From Pectinophora gossypiella (taxonomy: Eukaryota > Arthropoda > Insecta > Lepidoptera > Gelechiidae), in assembly GCF_024362695.1 (NCBI RefSeq), contig NC_065422.1:11965534-12029533 (forward strand): a stretch of 64,000 nucleotides of DNA, in the 5' to 3' direction. Both the position numbers and the translations under genes were made by a program. Each line of letters starts with the position of its first letter. Within the stretch, counting starts at the first letter, position 1. The notes below the pieces were generated by a model. The model was given only the letters and a program-made list of their open reading frames with translations. It was not told the DNA's origin and searched no databases. Below, in pieces: positions 1 through 10,200 of the stretch.

Positions 1-341
1 TATCCGTAGCAGTTCATTCTAATTTCGCACTAATCCGGTCTTAAGCCATATCGTCCAGTAGAGTCCAATTTAGTTCCAACCCTAGTTCCAGGTTGGCAAA
101 CGGCCATTTCGCGGGCTATTCCGGGCGATGACCTCCTTAACGTCTTCCTACCTCGAAAACAATGCGTTTTTATTGCAAACAGACACAATGAGTATTAAGC
201 GGTGCCCTACATTCGGCGTTGAAAGAGAACTTTTTTCGGCTACGGCTTCCGTGGTCTGCGGTGAAAAAATGTCGCCCCATCTGAGTTTGATTCCCGTGGA
301 CTGACAAAATCTCTTAGTATCACTAACAGTATTCTTCTTAT
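1..341. other. no gene recognised
   Basis: No coding region seen. An 18-nt string, agtattaagcggtgccct, at 191-208 recurs at 685-702 with similar flanks, so the first kilobase holds two pieces of one unclassified dispersed repeat. Confidence 0.4.
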
Positions 342-613
342 GTCGTGTGAGTTGTCTTTGTGAGATCAATGATCAACCTCATCAATCAGGTGGCAGGGTT
401 ACTATTGAGCCGCCAAAATCTTGGCTGACGGAACGACTACATATTCACACGGATCATCTTATATTCGGAAAATCGGGTGATCAACTTGCAACGTTCTAAC
501 TAAACTAGGAATCAGAAAAAGTTTTTTATGATAGGTACGTTCCTACCGAGGTTCTAGCCCAGGACATCCGGAACTTGAGCCTGACGTTCAATCACTGGAC
601 CAGAGAGGCCGTC
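342..613 (-). repeat. SINE-A, degenerate copy
   Basis: Order of blocks matches the SINE-A family on the minus strand: gtgtgagttgt, then gggttactattgagccgcc, then ggatcatctta, then the head complement ending in cactggaccagagaggccgt. The tRNA-like head is at the right end but is mutated (the B-box region reads ggttctagcccagg on the plus strand). An old copy with deletions in the middle. Confidence 0.7.
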
Positions 614-1000
614 TTCTGATTATTTGTCGCTGTGCCTACCTCACCATCTCTACCTATAGGAATTACGAGACTGTATTGTGAGTTAGTATTAAGCGGTGCC
701 CTAAATTCTCTGAAAGATACTTTTTCCAGGAGATACATTTCTACGAATGCCTCTCCGCTTGCGAATCCAGAATTGTTTAAACGCTTCAATGGTTTTATTA
801 AGAGAATAGACAAGTACCTATTGTATTTGTTTGTGTTGTGTGTAATGATGAGAATTTTGTAAATTCTAATTTGATTTTCAATTTTGTAACGTCTGTTGTT
901 TGTTATTTTGTTGGACTGTAATGATATTTAATTATGTATGAATAACGATGTTTCGTTTGTATTTATGAGTTAAATTGGTGGAATCTTTTTCTTATCGTGT
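614..1000. other. no gene recognised
   Basis: AT-rich. Holds the second copy of the 18-nt string noted at 191-208. A 76-codon open frame at 632-862 has no recognisable domain and lies in this repeat. Confidence 0.35.
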
Positions 1001-1310
1001 GGGTTGTGAGGTGGAATACCAGCCCTGAGTAGGTGGAATGAGAATGCATTTCTGAGATTTGACTCCGAACGGCAAGTGGTTAATTTTATTCCCTCGTGTG
1101 GGTTGAGAGGTGGATGACCAACCTCGCCAATCCTGGTGTCAAAATTATCGTTGAACCGTCATAGGTACTTGATATGACTCGTGTAACGACTACGGTCTTA
1201 CGCTAATAAGTAGTGACCGGGATCAACGGCTTAACGTGCCTTACGAAGCACGGTGATCTTTATCTTCGGACAATCGACTGATCAATGACAATGGGTGGTT
1301 TATGGTAGGA
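1001..1310 (-). repeat. SINE-A, degenerate and disrupted
   Basis: The SINE-A tail motif (tcgtgtgggttgtgaggtgg) occurs at 995-1015 and again, degraded, at 1093-1115, followed by the family's middle blocks (gtaacgactac, agtagtgaccggga, caacggcttaacgtgcctt, tcggacaatc). This suggests two overlapping insertions or an internal duplication. No usable tRNA head remains. Confidence 0.65.
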
Positions 1311-2484
1311 CAGGATGATTTACCATAAAATTTTAAAAGTACCAACCCAATCTGTATTAGCTTTGTGATTAACAGATACTTATGCAACTTCTCCAAAAAA
1401 TATATTAAGAGAACGTAAGGCGCAAAATTTAGACCTACGTTTTTTACATCCTAAATCTGTGGTTTATGCCATGAATCAACACAGACCCTTCCAAAACAGC
1501 TGTAAGATATACAATTCACCAGACGATGAGATCACGCAGAATATAATAATATATTGTGTGTGTAACAGTGATGTAGGTATAAAAAAATAATGAATATTGC
1601 ACACCCGACAAAAGAGTTAAATATAAAAACCCCTTCTCAACATAAAAGAGATAAGCAAACAAAAACATCCCTTTAGTGCCTTGCCCACCATAAAAAGGTT
1701 TTTATACCTATACCTGTAAAAAACTCACTGAAAGTGTTTAGTCACTCAGTATTGAAATAAGAAGTAGGTGCCTTACATAAAAATATTCCACCAATCGAAC
1801 CCCATCAATCTAGCAGAATGAATGAATAAAATTCACAATATCGTTTCTGGGAAAAGGGTATGAAATAAGGGAAATAAAATATAAAAAATTTCATACCATT
1901 TTGTTCAGGGTTTTCTGTATTAGATTAGAATAACCTCAATAAATATGGCCGGGGCTTATCCAATTTACTGAGAAAATTATCGTAGCGAGACAGGCATAAT
2001 TTGAATTTTTAACTCGTCCCCATTTTGGTGAAAATAATTCTTTTTGTACCACATGGAAAATTGTATTCAAGTGATAATTTCTTTTCAGATGTTTCGTAAA
2101 TTACAGAATACTTTAACCAATTTTTTTTCTGCATAATATCGTGGACTTGTATTATTATAAAATAGTGCTCAAAGTACGTATAATTTACTTTTTCATTGCA
2201 AATGGAGGAGGTTTGATGGAGGTGTATTAGTTTTGACTCTTACAGCAGTCAAATTGATTTTAATCAAAACGTTATTAAATTTGTAACTGTTAAACTAGAA
2301 AATTAATTACTTTGATAAAACAGAATTTGTATCTAATATTTACATTATACAAGTAAATACACAATTTTGAAGACCTGAAGCTTAGTAACCTATTTGATAA
2401 TCAAAGTTACTTACACAGAATTAAAATTTGGGAAATAGTATTGTATTTATTTTAAAAGGTGTTGAGATTGTTCGGACATGTGAG
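1311..2484. other. no gene or recognised repeat
   Basis: Long AT-rich stretch with many A/T runs. No credible open frame, splice pattern or known repeat motif. Confidence 0.4.
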
Positions 2485-2594
2485 GCAGAAATTGCTGTTT
2501 AGCAATAAGGCCGCCTATTGTGCTTATTTTTATTCGTATGTATATGTCTTGTGTATATTTTTTGTGCAATAAAGAATTATCGATTGATTGATTG
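2485..2594 (+). repeat. LINE 3' end with (GATT)n tail
   Basis: Contains agcaataaggccgcctattg, a polyadenylation signal in gtgcaataaagaatt, and a simple tail cgattgattgattg. The same block with different short tandem tails occurs at 59845-59955 (ttgaattgaat) and 62685-62729 (tttgatttgattt). This is the 3' UTR of a non-LTR retrotransposon; clade not determined. 5' truncated, so no coding part remains. Confidence 0.7.
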
Positions 2595-2696
2595 AAAGTA
2601 GACTTACGAAAAAGATTTATAATGCGATGGCCTAGTATATACCGCAATCAAATCCAGGATGTTTCAAAAAAAGTCCAAGTCAAGATAACTCTAAAC

Positions 2697-2775
2697 TGTC
2701 AAAAGTCTGATGAGAGTGGATAAAGCGAAAGTGTGTCAGGATATTAATAAGTGAAATTCCGTGGTACCTATTCCA
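2697..2775 (+). repeat. LINE 3' tail fragment (EEAR family)
   Basis: Reads tgatgagagtgga, gtgtcaggat, agtgaaattccgtgg, tattccaccgggaaatt. It is a mutated copy of the tail better preserved at 60140-60384, 52395-52584 and 43380-43482. Confidence 0.6.
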
Positions 2776-3023
2776 CCGGGAAATTCTACGTATATTGTAA
2801 ATATAACAGAATTTACATTTCGGCTACCTATTTTTTACGTTTATTTGGCTGCGTAAAACTAGAAAAAAGCTCCACTCCAGTCATAAAAACTACATAAGTC
2901 GAGAAATACGGTTATATTTGTGAGTACCCAGAAACGCGTCGGGAAAATTCACCGTAGCTTCATACATAATTATTGGACTACGGTACCTACGTATGTATAT
3001 ACAAATATACATACATATAATTA

Positions 3024-3246
3024 TACAGGGTGTTAGTGACATCGTAACGAAAACTGAGAGGGATGATTCAGACCATGATTCTGAGTTGTCATCAAGTGGA
3101 ATTTCCTGTCGCAAAAGTATGGATAGGAAAATAATTAAAAAAACACACAAAAAAATCATGAATTTTTTGACAGGAAATTCGACTTGATATCAACTCAGAA
3201 TCATGGTCTGAATCATCCCCCTCAATATTCGTTACGATGTCACTAA
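3024..3246. mobile_element. palindromic MITE, copy 1
   Basis: Begins tacagggtgttagtgac and is almost wholly self-complementary. The left arm (gggatgattcagacc, catgattctgagttg, tcaagtggaatttcc) pairs with the right arm (ggaaattcgacttga, caactcagaatcatgg, tctgaatcatccc). The right terminus has lost the final accctgta found in copy 2. Non-coding; a non-autonomous foldback DNA element, probably inserted at TA. Copy 2 lies 37 bp downstream. Confidence 0.8.
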
Positions 3247-3283
3247 AATTCATACCTACTTGTATGGCTACCGTATGTACTTG

Positions 3284-3515
3284 TACGGGGTGTAAGTGAC
3301 ATCGTAACGAATACTAAGAGGGATGATTCAGCTGATTATTCTGAGTTAATATCAAGTGGAATTTTCCATCGCAAAAGTATAGAATTGAAAATAATTAAAA
3401 AAAACTAAAAAAAATACATGATTTTTGCGACGGAAAAATCCACTTGATATCGACTCAGAATCATGGTCTGAATCATCCCTCAAAGTTTTCGTTACAATGT
3501 TACTAACACCCTGTA
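3284..3515. mobile_element. palindromic MITE, copy 2
   Basis: Starts tacggggtgtaagtgacatc and ends tgttactaacaccctgta, giving complementary termini and about 100-bp arms around an A-rich centre near 3400. Very similar to the adjacent copy 1. Further copies: a half copy at 18752-18881, a full one at 56378-56588, and an interrupted one at 59991-60438. No coding capacity. Confidence 0.85.
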
Positions 3516-3662
3516 TACTTAAATACGCCCGTAATCCATAGTAAGGGTGGATGGAGTTACCGGAAATCGAATTTTAATTCTTAGCGATAAATCTAGTAAT
3601 TAATGAACATGGAAATTGGCATTCGCTTGTATTCTAAAATGTGCTGATTACCAAGGGCCGTT

Positions 3663-3815
3663 CAGAAATTAGGAGCGCTGCACTACAGTAGTCTGACATC
3701 CTATGTTAAGTGGAGGTGGCAAGGTTTTTCTTTTAGCTTCTTTTCCCCGGCTATACAGGTTGTGAGAAGCTGCAATAGTTTTAGGCGGATGAGACGAAAA
3801 TATGCGATTCACAGT
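3663..3815 (+). repeat. dispersed repeat F
   Basis: Contains gcactacagtagtctgaca, gtggaggtggcaaggttttt, ctatacaggttgtgagaagc and gttttaggcggatgagacg. Homologous pieces at 23995-24065 (+), 18600-18623 (-), 56075-56185 (-) and 63121-63160 (+). No ORF; class unknown. Confidence 0.65.
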
Positions 3816-3847
3816 ATAACTATAACGTACTGAATAAAGATATATTT

Positions 3848-4145
3848 GTATTTTTTTTTTTTGACGTGTCTTATTGTAGATTTGCCGCAGATGGCATTAA
3901 CTACTTGCCCGGACAAATGAGGAGCGCTGAAGGCTCTCACCGGGTACAAATTTCAATATTGTGCCCGAAACATTAAATATGGTACGGGAAAATCCACGAT
4001 ACATAGTAGGGGTTAACCTATAAACGAAGCGTTCTCAACTACACTTGGCCTATTTCCGCGAGTGGGCTGACAACCCGTGCGTCTCCCCAAATTGATCCAA
4101 TCGCCAGTTTACGGTTCCAACGCCGGCGCCGATGTCGGCGAAACC
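3848..4145 (-). repeat. retroposon family E with poly(A) tail
   Basis: Plus-strand T tract at 3848-3861, then gacgtgtcttattgtag, gatggcattaactactt, gcccggacaaatgaggagcg. Read on the minus strand this is a retroposon ending ctacaataagacacgtc plus a poly(A) tail. The same 3' portion is found on the plus strand at 10100-10200. No intact protein; possibly the 3' UTR of an unidentified LINE or a long SINE. Confidence 0.65.
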
Positions 4146-5142
4146 GACTCAGAAGCAAAAAGACTTACGTACGAGCAAATGAGTTTTAGAAACTTATCGG
4201 TAGATTGTTGAAGGTTTTTTGGGGTTGTATGTGTTTGTTAATAAGATATATTAGACGTATTCAGTAATGTTAAATTTAAGAGGTAAGGTGGCGGACACAC
4301 AGAGGATATTTTTATAGGATTAAATATCTTACTATGATGGTATTTCGTCGCTTTTAGTGAAAATGTCTTTATGAAAAATCACATTTTTAATATTTTTATG
4401 TGATTTATTAAACTAGGTAGGGAATTCAAAAATTCAAGAAAATCACATTAGAATTAAAATTGAGATTTTTAGAATATTGAAATTATAGAAAAAAATTGAA
4501 TAATGCACTTATTATAATGAAAATATGTTTTGTTCAATAAAAACTAGGTATTAGGTATTACAGTCTAATATAAAGTTTCAAAGCGCAAATAAAGATTCCG
4601 CTATCTTCAATTTTTATATACCTGGTTTTACTCAAAAAAGTTCTTCTCTCATGGACTTTCAAAGTGAATTTAGAATAAATCTATTTGAATTTAAATATTG
4701 GATCGAGTTTAACTTTGAATAAGTAAATTTTTCGACCTTTGTTTCACTTCAAGTGACGGAAAGTTTATAAAGAAACTGTTTCGTCTTGAAATAGGCTTAA
4801 GAATTTTAAGAAGACATACTCCTTCGAAAGAGAATGGCTACATAAACACCTGTCACACACCTACTAAGTAGGTATATAATAAATACTTGTGTTTACAGCA
4901 GTTTCTTGTACTTAGGGTAACTGACAACAATGGGTGCTTAGGGGTAAGTTACGGATTCGAGCCTCGTCCGAGTCAGAATTTTTCGACCTTTTTCTTTACA
5001 AAATACTCCTTTATTTTGTTTCGTGTTAAGTGAAAAAGACCTAAATGCGATGTTTTTGTTTATAAATACTTGTCTTGAGAACAATGAGTAAATTTTGGTA
5101 AAGAGATCGTATATAGCAATAAAATATTTACCCAATAATAAA
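4146..5142. other. no gene recognised
   Basis: AT-rich. Only a weak local palindrome around aaaaatcacattt near 4375-4450, a motif shared with the MITE at 25290-25495. Confidence 0.35.
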
Positions 5143-5225
5143 TTTAATTAAATAAACCAACCCCCAAGTCCGGTTGATTGAGGCGAGGCCTGGCCCGGAA
5201 ATGGGACGTATATAGCCTGTTTACG
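5143..5225 (+). repeat. SINE-B tail fragment
   Basis: Contains ccggttgattgaggcgaggc, ctggcccggaaatgggacgt and atatagcctgtttacg. This is the complement of the 5' part of SINE-B as seen at 47275-47340. Confidence 0.65.
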
Positions 5226-6423
5226 CTGTGTTTTGAATTAAACAAATCGAAAAAAATAAAAATTTGCTAAAACTAATTTAGCAAAGGTTTATTAGGAGAG
5301 ATTGAAACAATATGTCATTGTGAAGTGTACAGGTTGGTACCTACTTAATTAAAAACTGAAATTCAAATTTCAAATTCAAATATTTTAATTCAGACTTACA
5401 TCCATAAAATATATTATGAAATATTCGTTTAAAAATTATAAAATAAAATATTTATTGAAAACCTTTTAATATTTATTTTAGCGTGACCGCACTCAGCCAG
5501 AATTAGTCCATTATCAAAACCTTGAAAGTCAGCAATTTCCACTTAATTCCCCTGTGGTTCGTAAGCCCGTTTACGTGGTTTGATATTCAGAAATGGGTAA
5601 AGTTAGGGTACCTAAATTATTTCTGTCTTGGGAATTAGGGGTTATGTTTATCGCATTACTTTCTTATTACATGAAAAAAAGATTCCACAACTTATGTGGG
5701 CGATATTCTACGCAATTTCGCTGGCGCTACCCCGATCGCGTCATCTACAAAATGTACCTATGCAGTTGTATAAATGCTATCTACCTCCCCAACAAATAAC
5801 GACGTAACTTCGCCGTTAAGTGAAAACTCGCATTCTATTGCGGTTTTCTTAAAAGAACCTAGATTTCCTTTTTTTAAATCACACCACAGTTTTTTACCTG
5901 GATTAACTATCTTGTCTATTGCGAAGATTTGTTTACAAAAATAACATCTGAATGTGATTTTTCAAGAAAGCGCTTAAATATAACATAGATTTTGTTGGCG
6001 ATGTGACTTCGGTAGCGCGACCATGGTGTCCTAAAAACATATTATGGCTCCTATTCTCCTACTTTATTTTAGACAATACAAACACGAACGGCCAATTATT
6101 TTCAAATTTCCACCATTCATTGTATTGGAATTGAAAGACTAATACGGATCCAAAACACTCATTTGCGAATGAATTGACATGGCTCAAGTGTTCTTGTTTA
6201 CACCCCAATATTCCATCAACTGCTTAGCCCGTTGTCGATCGTATTGCGAGGTGTCAGGGTGCCAAATCGTCTGGCGAATTCGCTGATGACTGAGTCAACT
6301 TCATCAGTTCGTATGTCATCGTTAGGAAGATTAAGTGGTGTAGTGTTAAGCGATGAAATGCAAAAGTTGTCCATTGGGCATTTTGGTCTATATGACATAC
6401 GTATACAATATATTTAAGTCGGT
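5226..6423. other. no gene recognised
   Basis: AT-rich with an A/T palindromic stretch near 5350-5480. Open frames at 5593-5799 and on both strands at 6216-6417 have no recognisable domains. Opposing open frames over 6216-6417 suggest chance or repeat origin. Confidence 0.35.
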
Positions 6424-6427
6424 TTAA

Positions 6428-6521
6428 CCCTTTCATAGACAGAGACCATGGGTCATTGATGGTTCATAATAGGTGACACCTTGGAATCGGAACGTCCGTA
6501 GACGTTCTGTCCTTGAAAGTG
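6428..6521. mobile_element. 94-bp TTAA-flanked mini-element, copy 1
   Basis: Bounded by TTAA at 6424-6427 and 6522-6525. Left end ccctttcatagacagagacc is complementary to the right end, which reads gttctgtccttgaaagtg. Target and terminus pattern fit a piggyBac-type non-autonomous element. Near-identical copy in reverse at 47762-47863; diverged copy at 19049-19139. Too short to code. Confidence 0.75.
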
Positions 6522-6784
6522 TTAAATAGATTGGCGCGTGCTAGACATACGGGGCGCATTAATTGAGTGTTATAGATATCTATGCTTACATGATTCAAAA
6601 TTGAAGAAGACTAACGAAACAAAGTAAATAACGGAATTAGAAGAGGAAGGCGAAGGTAATATGAACCATGATCAATATTAGGATATTTGAGAAAAACACC
6701 AGGTCAAGTGTAGGTACTCCAAACCGGCGAGCGATGAGATTGGATTGAATTGTGTTGTTGTGTTTGTGTGTGTTTATAATTTGT

Positions 6785-6847
6785 ATTGTGTGCACCACGG
6801 TTGATGAGGCTAGTATTCCACTTCAAAACCCACACGATAAGAAGAAG
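6785..6847 (+). repeat. SINE-A tail fragment
   Basis: Contains ccacggttgatgaggctagt, attccacttcaaaacccac and acgataagaagaag, the 3' end of SINE-A. Confidence 0.65.
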
Positions 6848-7079
6848 ATTGTGTTTTGAACTGTACAAACCAAACGCAACGTCAAGACGCAGCGCCATAA
6901 AGAGACTCGCCGTTCGGTGAGTTGCTATCAATACAATAATTCACATAAACATATATTCCAACTTATAATGGCTTTGAAAAGTTCCAACTATCTAATCACA
7001 CGTATCTAAACTAGGACCATGTCACAGTTACTACGTTAGGAAATAATTTCATACTACTCTGTGTGGTCTGTACGAATCG

Positions 7080-7395
7080 ATCAGGTACTGGATAACACAA
7101 GGACGGGTAATGTTTGGGTATTGAGCTCATGGGAGCTATGGGGCGTATTATACCGTTATCTAGAAACAGTTATTATAGGAGAGTCAATGCCGTTTCGGAC
7201 TTTATTACTGGTGGGCGGAGGGAAATAATTGAGTTATACTATGTATGTACCTACCAATCGGGGACCGCGATACCGACCCCGCCGCCGTGGTCGATGATTG
7301 CCCTCTTTCAGCGCTTATCGCTATCGACTCACCAAGGTCGATTAACTCTTTCAAATATAATCCTCTCAAACGAACCACTGAATAGATTTACATAG
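7080..7395 (+). repeat. retroposon family E, degraded
   Basis: The block gaccgcgataccgaccccg, tggtcgatgattgccc, cgcttatcgctatcgactca, tcgattaactctttcaaat matches 9930-10035 and the complement of 14881-15037. The 93-codon frame here is a by-product of the repeat. Confidence 0.6.
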
Positions 7396-8321
7396 GGTTT
7401 TTACTGATATAATCCGCATTTCTCGAAGAAAGCTGTAGGATAATAAAAAAGTTCTCAAGCGAAGCCGAATCGAGTCGCTAGGTATATAACAAAACGAAGA
7501 CCATAGATAATAATTACCAGGTTTAAAATATAGGCCGTGAAAGAACTCCGGCGGCTGAGGCGCTAGTGTTACAGATTCCGCATCTAATTGTTATGACTTT
7601 TCCGTACACTTCTTTAGTGGGGCGGCCTACTTCAGTATGTTATAAATCTGGTATTATATTTGGTCTTCGTTTTGTAATAAGGAAGAAAGCCTTAAAGGTT
7701 TTAATCGTTATTTTAGGAGTAAAACAAGCAGGTACTACAAGCCTAAAATTCGAGAATTTACATGAAGTTGTTTAAAGTTTTTCGCTTCCACCGTTTAACT
7801 GAGAATGTTTCGATCCAGCTCTCCTGGAATCTGGGTTCTATACTAACTTTTAAACTCGAATTTATCTCCCTTTAGTGAGCACCAAAAACAAAAGCTAAAG
7901 TTATAATGAACAGAGTTAGGTTGAGAGACAAAGGCGGCTTATCGACGGTAATTTTCTTTCTGGCCGTGTTTCTTAGTGGATGTACGTGATGTAATTAAGC
8001 AATTAATTTGACCACTGCCCTAGGGACCTCGTCGGCATTGTATCGAGTAAAACTGCTCCTAACGAAGCTGAATACTGGAACAGCAAAGCAGTTTTTTTTC
8101 TTTTTAGAGTTTCTAACCTCAAAAGGAAAAACGGAACCATTATAAGATCAGTTTGTCGTGTGTCGGTCTAGTCTGTCAAGACCCTTTTTCTCAGGGACGA
8201 GAGGTTGTGTCCATTTCATTTAAAGACTTTAAGGTGCATTCACTTCGTTTAATTTAAGATGCAAAGATATTTTCCAAATGTAAATTACACTTTTGTTTTT
8301 CCAAGAAAAATACATTAATAA
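7396..8321. other. no gene recognised
   Basis: No recognised repeat or exon. Includes a 69-codon open frame at 7566-7775 with no known domain. Confidence 0.35.
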
Positions 8322-8412
8322 CATAATTAAAACACATAATAATGGGTCCTTACCGCGTTTAAAGCAGGGATATGAGACGTGTAAGAACCCGTTATTATGT
8401 GTTTTAATTATG
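8322..8412. repeat. 91-bp hairpin
   Basis: Left arm 8322-8352 (cataattaaaacacataat, then aatgggtcctta) pairs with right arm 8382-8412 (taagaacccgttattatgtg, then ttttaattatg), with about three mismatches over 31 bp and a 29-nt loop. Possibly a tiny MITE; single copy in this window. Confidence 0.75.
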
Positions 8413-8654
8413 ATAATAACCGCGTAAACTTAAAACAATGTACCTATATTAATAACAATTTCATTAACAGATTTCATAAATTGAAATTTAATGAAAATGT
8501 AAATTAATTTGACAACATTTTATACAATATATTTGCATAGAATAGTATTTAAATAAAAAATAATACTGAAAAAAGATATTAAAAATAAAAAAGTTGGTAC
8601 TAATAATTTGATATGCATAAAATTTGGCAAACCATATTATAGAAAAAGCCTTCT

Positions 8655-8740
8655 ATTCGTGTGAGTTGTAAGGTCGATGACAAATCTTACGGATGAGTCA
8701 CCAATCAACAACAGGGTTTGGTCAACAACCTTTTGGGAAT
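8655..8740 (-). repeat. SINE-A fragment
   Basis: Reads attcgtgtgagttgtaaggt, gatgacaaatctta. Only the tail portion is left, badly mutated. Confidence 0.45.
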
Positions 8741-9781
8741 GGTCTATTAACAATGAATAATGGCGACAACCCTGATATTAACAATATAAGTCACGCGTGA
8801 TTTATATGAGCGTGAAAAAATCGCGTCGAACTGTAACGGGACTGTTTCGAAATAAATTAATTGCTGTTTCAGCGCAACTGAGTTCCATGCTAATTTCGAG
8901 TTCAGCTTGCTAGTCGAAATTTTCGAGATAATTATACGATTGAACATTTATTACAGAAAATTAAGCTGATAGTTTTAGAACTTAGAGAAAAAAGTAAACT
9001 ATGATAAAGAGATTGTTTTTCTTTGACGTTTTTCTATTCATGTTTAAATAACCTGTTTCTTTTTTGAAGTCTGTTAAAAATACTTTATTTTGTGCTTTGG
9101 AAAGTCTAACTAGTTATTTTATTTAAAATAGGTTTGCGTTTGAACACAATCTCATCTGATGATGAGTGAAGATGTGGGTAAATAGCATAGAGCAACTCGG
9201 ATCTATGGCGGACTGGGGAATGTCTATTTAGACGAGTTTTGAAAATTCCAAGATTGTAATGAGACTTCGTGAAATACTTTTACACACTCCCCGAAGTGTA
9301 TCCTATAAAATTTCACCCTGATTAGGTTTCAACTTAGTCGGTTTTTACGCAAGATGCTTTTCGACAACTAATCTTTGCCGTACCGCCCGACATAGCTTCG
9401 GCCTAAGCATCATTAATAACTAAATGGAAGCTGTTAGACAAATTCCTTAGTCGAAGACAATGAATCGATTCACAAACAAGGAGTAGTTACGACTGGATAA
9501 GTGGTCAAAGTCCCTATAGGTCAACGTCACAAAGGATCAGCAAACTTATTCATTCAAAGCATGAAAGCTATTGGCACTGAACCAAACGTGGTAGATTGGA
9601 GTCTGCTCATGCCAGACTTTTAGATTGTACAGTTAGTTGTGCAAGACAGGAATTAGTTGAAAGCACAATCGCATTGTAGGAAATGCTTGATGACTAATGA
9701 AATTCATTTCAGTTCTGACATGTAGAGAGAATGTATGAAAAGATTAACGAGAGTTATTTGCAAGTAGCATTTTTTACGTAA
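8741..9781. other. no gene recognised
   Basis: Apparently single-copy sequence; no exon or repeat recognised. Confidence 0.35.
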
Positions 9782-10200
9782 ATGATTGTACATTTAACTC
9801 ATATGTTAACTACTTGGCTCGAATACATCCCGCTTCGGGATGGTACTGAAAAGTATCGGCGTCCGAAGGACGTAATATACAATCCCGATTACTCTAGCCA
9901 TAGAGGCGGCCAATCAGCTCGCGTCACCAAACACTTCAGGACCCCGATACCGACCTCGCCGGCGTGGTCGACGATTTCCCGATCAACGCTTATCGCTATC
10001 GACCCTCTAGGATCGTTAATTCTTTCAAATATTCTTCCACTCAGACGACGCCCTAAGCCGAGTTTCGTGCCCAACTGGGCACCCTCAGGTTTGTTGTCTT
10101 AAACGTTGTACCGGGTAAGAGCCTTCAGCGCTCCCCATTTGTCCGGCTAAGTAGCTAATGCCATCTGTGGCAAATATACAATAAGTCACGTAAATAAAGG
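9782..10200 (+). repeat. retroposon family E, longest copy
   Basis: Blocks in order: actctagccatagaggcgg, caatcagctcgcgtcacc, cccgataccgacctcgccgg, cgcttatcgctatcgaccct, gaccgggtaagag-type sequence, cagcgctccccatttgtcc, aatgccatctgtggc, and the 3' end tacaataagtcacgtaaata. A 106-codon open frame spans most of it but matches no protein I recognise, and its sequence is repeated out of frame at 7.1 and 14.9 kb, so I treat it as non-coding. Confidence 0.65.

Noticed and set aside
6216..6436. Overlapping open frames on both strands as a small gene
   Set aside because: Three frames open at once over the same about 200 bp, with no domain, splice signal or repeat support.
9782..10102. 106-codon open frame as a gene
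   Set aside because: The sequence is a dispersed repeat (family E) whose other copies at 7.1 and 14.9 kb do not preserve the frame.
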